NCBI GenBank assembly: GCA_002205965.3
Contig: NADL03000692.1
Coordinates: forward strand, 868,001-932,000
Source of the DNA: Kappaphycus alvarezii
Taxonomy: Eukaryota > Rhodophyta > Florideophyceae > Gigartinales > Solieriaceae
Direction: 5' to 3'
DNA length: 64,000 bases
Under the pieces are notes generated by a model, which did not search any database, was not told where the DNA came from, and saw only the letters and a list, made by a program, of their open reading frames with translations. Of the stretch, positions 58,281-64,000 are shown piece after piece; the stretch's first letter is position 1, and the number at the start of each line of letters is the position of its first letter. The translations under genes and the position numbers were made by a program.

Positions 58281-58439
58281 GCAATATTCTTCACCCAAAT
58301 ATATATTTGAAGCTCTTCAATGGCGATCTATTCTACTATTCTACTCGTTACATATAAATGATAGAAATAAATAGCCAATAAAGAAATTTACAGAACTAGT
58401 TATCCTAAATTGGAGTTGTTTAAGATAAAAAATCTATTT

Positions 58440-59010
58440 CAGTATAGTTGCGAGAACATTGAAATATAGCTGAGGAAAGGGGCTCAAAGGGCTAGCAGGA
58501 AATATGATACGGGCATGATATATTAATAAGCTCAGCTAAGAACGTTAGATAAATTCTTATTACGGCACAAGTTGACTTTCAACTTACCAACTACTCAGGT
58601 CTGAGCTTGATGTTGTCTCCTTACTTGCTTTCTCTCTCCTAAAAGACGTTTACGAAGCTTAGAGTTTTCAGAGAACCCTAATGTCTCAAAAAGCCAAGTT
58701 GCATAGAATACATTTAAGCGAAGTTCATGTAATCGAATAACTAGATCGAAGATATTATTTCGAAGTACGTATATAGGTGCCATGCCTGTCGCCCCAAGCT
58801 ATCACCCAAGACAAAATATTATGTGGGTAATTATAGAGTTTTCATAATTGTATTTGGTATCTACTCGAACTCTAACCTTTACTTACATCAATTGCAGCCA
58901 CAGTGTTAAAACGTTGTAAAAACATACAATGAGATTGTCACACTCACTCAAAATAGAAACGTCTTCTAAACTCCGATACTGTACTAATCTTTGGTCTTAC
59001 ATCCTGGTAT
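58440..59010 (-). mobile_element. Acidic unit copy 9, internally deleted
   Basis: The 3' part with the noncoding block (TTGATGTTGTCTCCTTACTT near 58600) joins a 5' part at about 58890-59010. The 5' part (CACACTCACTCAAAATAGAA, then CTCCGATACTGTACTAATCT) matches the 5' end of copy 1 at 5125-5215. The ORF is lost between them. This copy confirms the 5' limit of subfamily A outside a LINE. Confidence 0.6.
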
Positions 59011-59999
59011 TTGTTGAGTGTACAGTTTAGGACATATATTGAATAGTAACATATATTTTCCCGCTTAGAAGACGCCATGCGTCAAGCCTTTCTGACTATT
59101 CGGCTTGGAGTTTAGGAGTTCTCTTATTTTCTCGCCCCTCTACGCTACTCACGGAGCCAACTTCATCGATTAGGCACCGGTTTGTGCTTGGTCAGCCTCC
59201 TACATCTCCCCACGTTCTTCCGCCCTCCGCAGTGGTCTATACCGTTGCGACCAGTTAATCGTCCCAGACCGAGCTAAGCTTCTATTACACCCACTACGTG
59301 TCTACTTTTATCCTTATAATTTCGATTTCAGCAATTTTGTCCACGCTGTCTTAGTCTTACATCGCAACTAAGTCGAGATCAACATTAATATCGTTCCGTT
59401 AGAGGCCCAGGCGAGGATTCTCTAGCAAAGCGGCTCTTGGAACCCGCATCCAAATTAGGTTGACCACGTTACCGCAGAAGTTCGCCACGAGATACGGAGC
59501 ATCGCGTTCCTCATAGGCCTCGTGTTTGTGTTTCTCTTCTCCCACCACATGTGCCCCACCAAGGTGTACACGGACTAATGACAGACCATGTTCGCTTTTA
59601 TTTATGCCTCTTTATCTACGAGAACAAAGAACGTCTCAAATATGACCATTAAAAAACCCCAAAGGATGGATTGCGGGATCAAGCGGTTGGCTAAACTAAA
59701 TTTCTTTTTATTGTTCCTGAGTACTATTGATTTTTTAAAAAAAGTACTCTCCTTATTGAGTTTAGTTGAAAACTATCTCTGTCATAATAAACGCTCCAAG
59801 AAAAGATCAGCTATAGGTCTATATCACCAAAAATTCAGGAACGATACGACTGGAAAATATTACAGGTAAATAACTAATCCCACTGTCTGTACACCGTAGT
59901 GCAATCCTCAAAATAGGTAAATTACGTGCGAAATATACTGTATTACCTGAGATGTTGTCGGTTTGAGTCAGGAACAGTAAGCTAGTCACATAAATACAG
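59011..59999. other. Unassigned stretch
   Basis: It holds no domain-bearing frame. The part at 59.05-59.58 kb is GC-richer and may be old coding remains, but nothing is recognisable. Confidence 0.35.
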
Positions 60000-60107
60000 T
60001 TTCAGGTTAAGTAGACACCTAAACTATACCCCGCATAACGCACAATGTTGTGGATACAACCGACTACATCTTTAAAACAATAAAATATCCCAAATTACTC
60101 CCTAAAC
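60000..60107 (+). mobile_element. LINE 3' tail, degenerate
   Basis: The end reads GGATACAACCGACTACATCT, then TAAAATATCCCAAATTACTC, in line with the A-type tail. Only the 3' untranslated region is recognisable. Confidence 0.45.
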
Positions 60108-60197
60108 TATATAAACTCGGGATTCCAATGACGCAGTCCCGTTTTAGGCTCCCCGTTGAAAGCCTAGGTTCTACTAGATTATTCTTCGTTGTCATAC

Positions 60198-60302
60198 TTG
60201 GCTAGGTGGCGAAATGGTATAAATGGCAGTGTCACATGGCACATTGTCCCCTATAGACCTCATTTTGTTATATTTACTCAGCGCAGGTTTCTTTCCTGAT
60301 TG
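60198..60302 (+). ncRNA. tRNA-like sequence, probably a pseudogene or SINE head
   Basis: TGGCGAAATGG at 60207-60217 fits the RNA polymerase III A-box (TGGCNNAGTGG), and GGTTTCTTTCC at 60286-60296 is close to the B-box (GGTTCGAANCC) with short flanking complementarity (GCAGG...CCTGA). The spacing is wide and a proper anticodon arm could not be drawn. A working tRNA is unlikely. Confidence 0.25.
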
Positions 60303-60637
60303 TATGTAATTCACAGACGAAATCGATTCGACTGGATCACTGATAATAGTGCCCACCTGAGACTTTAGCTAATGTCAAAACTAATAACAGAGAAAAGGTC
60401 ATTCACGTTCCGTCATTCATGCCCCACTGTTTTCAACGTACCAAAGAGAGAGGTGCTAAGACTCTGCAATTATTATATGAATGATTTTCAACTTCGTTGT
60501 ACATCGTCAACGATATTCATTCTAATTTCTTGCGGAATAATATGATATCTAGCATTTCATTCATCAATAGTAGTAAAAATATCGCGATTATCGCCAGACC
60601 GGTGGTCGCTTGTTTGCTATGGATAGATCTCCAGAGG

Positions 60638-61860
60638 ATGATATTCTCAGAGCCAATTATCTCAAGAGAGAGGCGTTTCATACGATAAGAGGGCTACCGA
60701 AGTATGGTTGAGGGAATTAGAAGAGATGAATAAGAACGGAGGTCAAGGGGCTACAAGTGAGTATAGAAGGGGCAGGGTCTACCACTTTTGCTCACGTACT
60801 AGTGGTACAGAAACTTTCTTAGCGCGGAAGTAGACTTCAACTTCTAGACAACTTGAGTCTGCACTTGAAATTATCACCTGCATTTTTTGTCCTCTCCTAA
60901 AATTATCAGTTTACTGAACTTTAATAGATATTTGGGCTAAATTCAAAGTCTCAAACAAACATAATAATTACCATAAAATACACTAAAAGGAATTGTGTGT
61001 ACCGTAAAAACGAACAGCAGATACCATCTGGATAAATGTTTAGATTCACTCCTTAAAATCTCCGTCCTCGAGACCACATCCAGAAAATTTCGCCAAATTA
61101 TCCATACTCCCAACGCGGTCGGTAGAAATTACGACGAAGGGTCCTGAGTGCTAGGTAGCGTCCTCGGGCATATTCCCATCCTCCAAACCCCTTTTTCGAC
61201 CCTCAATCTCTGTTCCATCCCTATCAGAGGATTCCTGGACTACTAGAACTAACTCAGTCTCCCGTCCATCCTCCGCAACAGCTTCCCCACGGTTTTACAT
61301 AGGATGCTCCCATGGGTCCACAGAATCCTCCTTATCTTTCGATTCTTGCACATCCGCCTCAGCCTCTACCGGCTCTTCGACCTCCTCTCCCTCTTGTTCT
61401 TCGCCCACTTCCTCTGTCTCCTTGAAATGTTGACGGCTGATCCACTCTCGAAGGGGTTCCCAACCCATCCTTCTATGTTAGGCGTAGTCGGTTGGTCAGT
61501 TGGCCATCGAGGCCTGGGCGTTGAGGGAACTGCCGGCTCTGGATGCCTTATCTATGGTGAGGGGACGGGCTGAGGTTGGTCATGTTGACGGTAAAAGGGT
61601 GATATTGCCTATGGGATTGTTTCCGGCAGGCTTGTTGCTTCAACGAAGTTGATACCGAAATATGGCGATGTACTCGGAAAGTTTCACTGCCTCGAGCGAA
61701 ATTAAAAATGCGAGGCGATGTCGCGGCATTGAATATACATACATTGAGGGCAACAAAGAAGAAATCTGCTTGACGGAAAATCGGAACTGAATTTGTAGGA
61801 CGAAGAGGATCTCTATTGGAAATATTTCTTTCTAAAAGGGGAGGAAAAATTCTCAAACAT
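60638..61860 (-). mobile_element. Acidic unit copy 10 (subfamily A)
   Basis: The end ATAGATCTCCAGAGGATGAT at 60641 matches copy 2. The noncoding block is near 60850-60930. The minus-strand coding remains show LREWISRQHFKETEEVGEEQ, then DSVDPWEHPM, then ETELVLVVQESSDRDGTEIE, and the C-terminus VGSMDNLAKFSGCGLEDGD. The start near 61581 is MTNLSPSP. Two or more frame changes and stops are present. The hydrophobic-acidic motif LVLVVQESSD is kept at the same place as VIVISDSSDE in copy 1. Confidence 0.65.
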
Positions 61861-62239
61861 AAAATGTAAAATGGAGTCGTACAATGAATTTGGGTTCATA
61901 TAAGAAAAGGAATGCAAGATTTAGTTTTAGTTGAGTAAATTGTAGGACAATTGGTTTGGAAAAGGAAAGATCATGAATATATCTCGGGATGAAGGGAAAA
62001 ATAATTTGCGGGAAGGACTGGTTTTGCAATAACATTGTTGCGGGGGAGGAGTAAGTTTGTTTTGAAGAATCAATGATATGGCAGGTGATATTGAGCTATA
62101 ATTTACGAAAATGAGGTCCACCTTTTGTAGCGACTGATATACCTTGAAAACGGAACTTCCCTGGAATCAAATCCTTATCTCATTAAGATTACCCCAAAAC
62201 TACTTCCAGAACACAACTGCCGCTATTCTGGACTAGTCT
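61861..62239. other. Short spacer
   Basis: Between acidic unit copy 10 and the LINE fragment; nothing recognised. Confidence 0.4.
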
Positions 62240-62690
62240 TCCCGCGTGATGAGCGAGTATTTTTTGCCGCTAACCAGAAATTGGAACAACTGCCCGTGCG
62301 CCAATGGAAGTCGTAGCATGTTTGGGAAATTCTCCAGCAGTCAGGCGCTAGCCCCCAACGTAGAGAGTGGAAGGGAAATGAAGCGATGTTCGGAACCATT
62401 TGAAAGTATCAATTCGGTAAAGCCATTGTCCTTGCCAAGGCGAGAATGTTTAACAGGATTGAATGGGCATTTTGCCAGGGAGCAGAAGCGATCTGGAGCC
62501 GAGGGACGGATTATGGCTGCGTTATAATAGTCTGTGCTTCCGTTCTCTCCGAGTTGTTTGAATGCAAGATGAACTGCACGATTGCCTTGTGGGGCTCAAC
62601 GACAGGGTGCCAGACGGCTTTGGATTGGTCTGCGAAAAAATGTGTTTACTTTGAGTGGTGCAAAGGTTTAAAGTGCTAGGAATTTGAATT
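62240..62690 (-). mobile_element. LINE fragment, endonuclease region, minus strand
   Basis: On the minus strand it reads KQLGENGSTDYYNAAIIRPS, then KCPFNPVKHSRLGKDNGFTE, then HRFISLPLSTLGA and later HGQLFQFLVSGK. This is close to the 5.6-6.05 kb part of L1, so both are one subfamily. The R-P-D of the nuclease is altered to H-L-A, so it is inactive. Neither the RT region nor the 3' tail is present. Confidence 0.75.
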
Positions 62691-63539
62691 CAAACCCGTA
62701 CTTCAGGATCTACAGTACAGAAAGGAGAACACCACTTATTATAAAACGAAAGGATTAGGTCAAGGCCAATATACTGGTCGAATTGATGGCGAAGATACTT
62801 CAAATGGTAGACGTTCCGTCCCTTCTGTCCCGGTAGTGATACTGAGGATGCTATCCATATAGGATTTTTTAACCCAAATTTTGCACATGCTCAGTGCACA
62901 ATTAGAAGTTCTAGATTTTTTCTAAAATATATCGATCATTAAATTTAATATAATGGCTCAAAATAGATGCAAATGACGGTTGTTATGTCCTTTTTGCCAT
63001 AAAACTCGTGGAGCAGATGTTCTTTGTCGCACGTTATGAGCTTTGGTCTCAGCGGAAAAGGGTCAGTGGGTCGACCATTGTGAAATCTTATTTTAAATAC
63101 GTAATTGCATTATAATGTTTTCAGGTTACAGTTTCTAGTTATTTCATAGTCAGACTTACAAAGAGGGAAACTGTGGATATAAAGTACATTTGACTGAAAA
63201 CCAAAGATAGGTCAATATAGTAAAGGAGGTGGAAACTTCATTGAAAAGTGTTTTCACATCACAAGAATGCAGTGTCAATTAGAAAAGTGGTTCAAAGTCT
63301 GGTGATTGATCGCATTCACATTTCGGTGTTGAATGAATGGCCGAGGAACTGGGACGAGTCTTATACAGATGATTAGGAGGGAATGGGCCTCTCAGGACTT
63401 ACTATTCCATAAATTGTGTGTTGTAAATGGTAAAAATGCGACCTGAATATAGTTATGGAACATAAAGAAGAATAACAGTAAAAATTTAATTAAATCCGAA
63501 AGAATCAGACTCTAATACTCCAACTCGATAATTTCGTGT
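62691..63539. other. Spacer without recognised features
   Basis: AT-rich with short frames only. The right part may be the decayed 3' flank of acidic unit copy 11. Confidence 0.35.
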
Positions 63540-64000
63540 ATCTGAGATTCTCTTTGGACCAGCATTTGAATTTCAACTTCGCAACTAGGAAAAACTACAC
63601 TTGAAGTTATTTTCAAAGCTTATATCTTCAATAAAAAGCATTTTTCAACTTAAGCAGTCTTTTTGGATATCGCAAATTCCTCATTAACGTATAATAATAT
63701 CATATGTGTACTTTCAAATTAAGGTCCTATCTGGTAGACTATTGCTGGTGCTCGCATTCTACAGCAATGATTTTAACATTGCTTCCACCATTGGTGCATG
63801 TATTTAATTTGACATTCAAATTTACAACTACAAACGGGTTCCAGCCAATCCATACATATCAATAAAGGAACCCCCCTCTTTTCTCAGTTCGTATCTCTAA
63901 TTCTCAAAGCTACTGCGCTAGAGATCAGAACGAAATATACCCTCAAAAATATCTACACGTGAAATATGGTCCCTGCAAATCCCTTTTGAATTGTCGAAGA
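63540..64000 (-). mobile_element. Acidic unit copy 11, cut by the window end
   Basis: The noncoding block is present in worn form (CACTTGAAGTTATTTTCAAA at about 63600, then CTTAAGCAGTCTTTTTGGAT). Further on comes AGAGATCAGAACGAAATATA, then CCTCAAAAATATCTACACG, which are the last codons and the region just after the ORF as in copy 1 at 4363-4395. The acidic ORF itself would lie beyond 64000. Confidence 0.55.

Overview
The window looks like a repeat-rich, gene-poor stretch of a eukaryotic nuclear genome, most likely a fungus. The main support is the only host gene that reads as whole, a 2-oxoglutarate/Fe(II) oxygenase on the minus strand at 10765-11874. It is broken once by a short fungal-style intron (GTAAGC donor, CTAAC branch site, CAG acceptor). 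No ribosomal RNA, credible intact tRNA, CRISPR array or bacterial-type operon is visible. The species cannot be named from the sequence.

Almost everything else is mobile DNA. The commonest type is a non-LTR retrotransposon (LINE) with a C-terminal restriction-like endonuclease: a C-x4-C-x9-H-x3-C knuckle, an R-H-N motif and a P-D-x13-D motif. There are about ten body fragments and about twenty very short 5'-truncated 3' ends sharing one terminal motif. The best copy is at 13.0-14.4 kb, with an open frame of 390 codons. A broken hAT DNA transposon lies at 16.5-18.7 kb, probably inside a 4.4-kb element with GTAC-rich ends. A Ty1/copia fossil with two 208-bp LTRs is at 39926-43295, and a badly decayed Ty3/gypsy relic is at about 50.9-52.6 kb.

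The most unusual feature is a family of about eleven dispersed 1.3-1.6 kb units, at about 3.9, 24.0, 25.7, 27.6, 39.2 (split by the copia element), 45.4, 48.7, 54.3, 58.4, 60.6 and 63.5 kb. Each fuller unit carries its own TATA-like promoter, one short ORF for a strongly acidic protein and a conserved 3' block. Two units lie inside LINE copies, one of them flanked by a 6-bp direct repeat, so the unit moves or has been moved. The protein has a conserved helical-looking N-terminal segment, a D/E-rich middle, a hydrophobic-then-acidic stretch like a SUMO-interacting motif, and a conserved C-terminal motif. I do not recognise the family.

Layout: 1-2.7 kb AT-rich and empty; 2.9-10.1 kb LINE copies and fragments with one acidic unit; 10.8-11.9 kb the oxygenase gene; 13-15.9 kb LINE copies; 15.9-20.4 kb the hAT element with LINE insertions; 20.4-23.9 kb LINE copies, a perfect inverted repeat and tandem repeats; 24-29.2 kb acidic units and a LINE; 29.3-37.7 kb an AT-rich stretch without genes; 37.7-49.8 kb LINE fragments, acidic units and the copia fossil; 49.8-54.3 kb the gypsy relic; 54.3-64 kb further acidic units and LINE fragments, ending in an acidic unit cut by the window edge.
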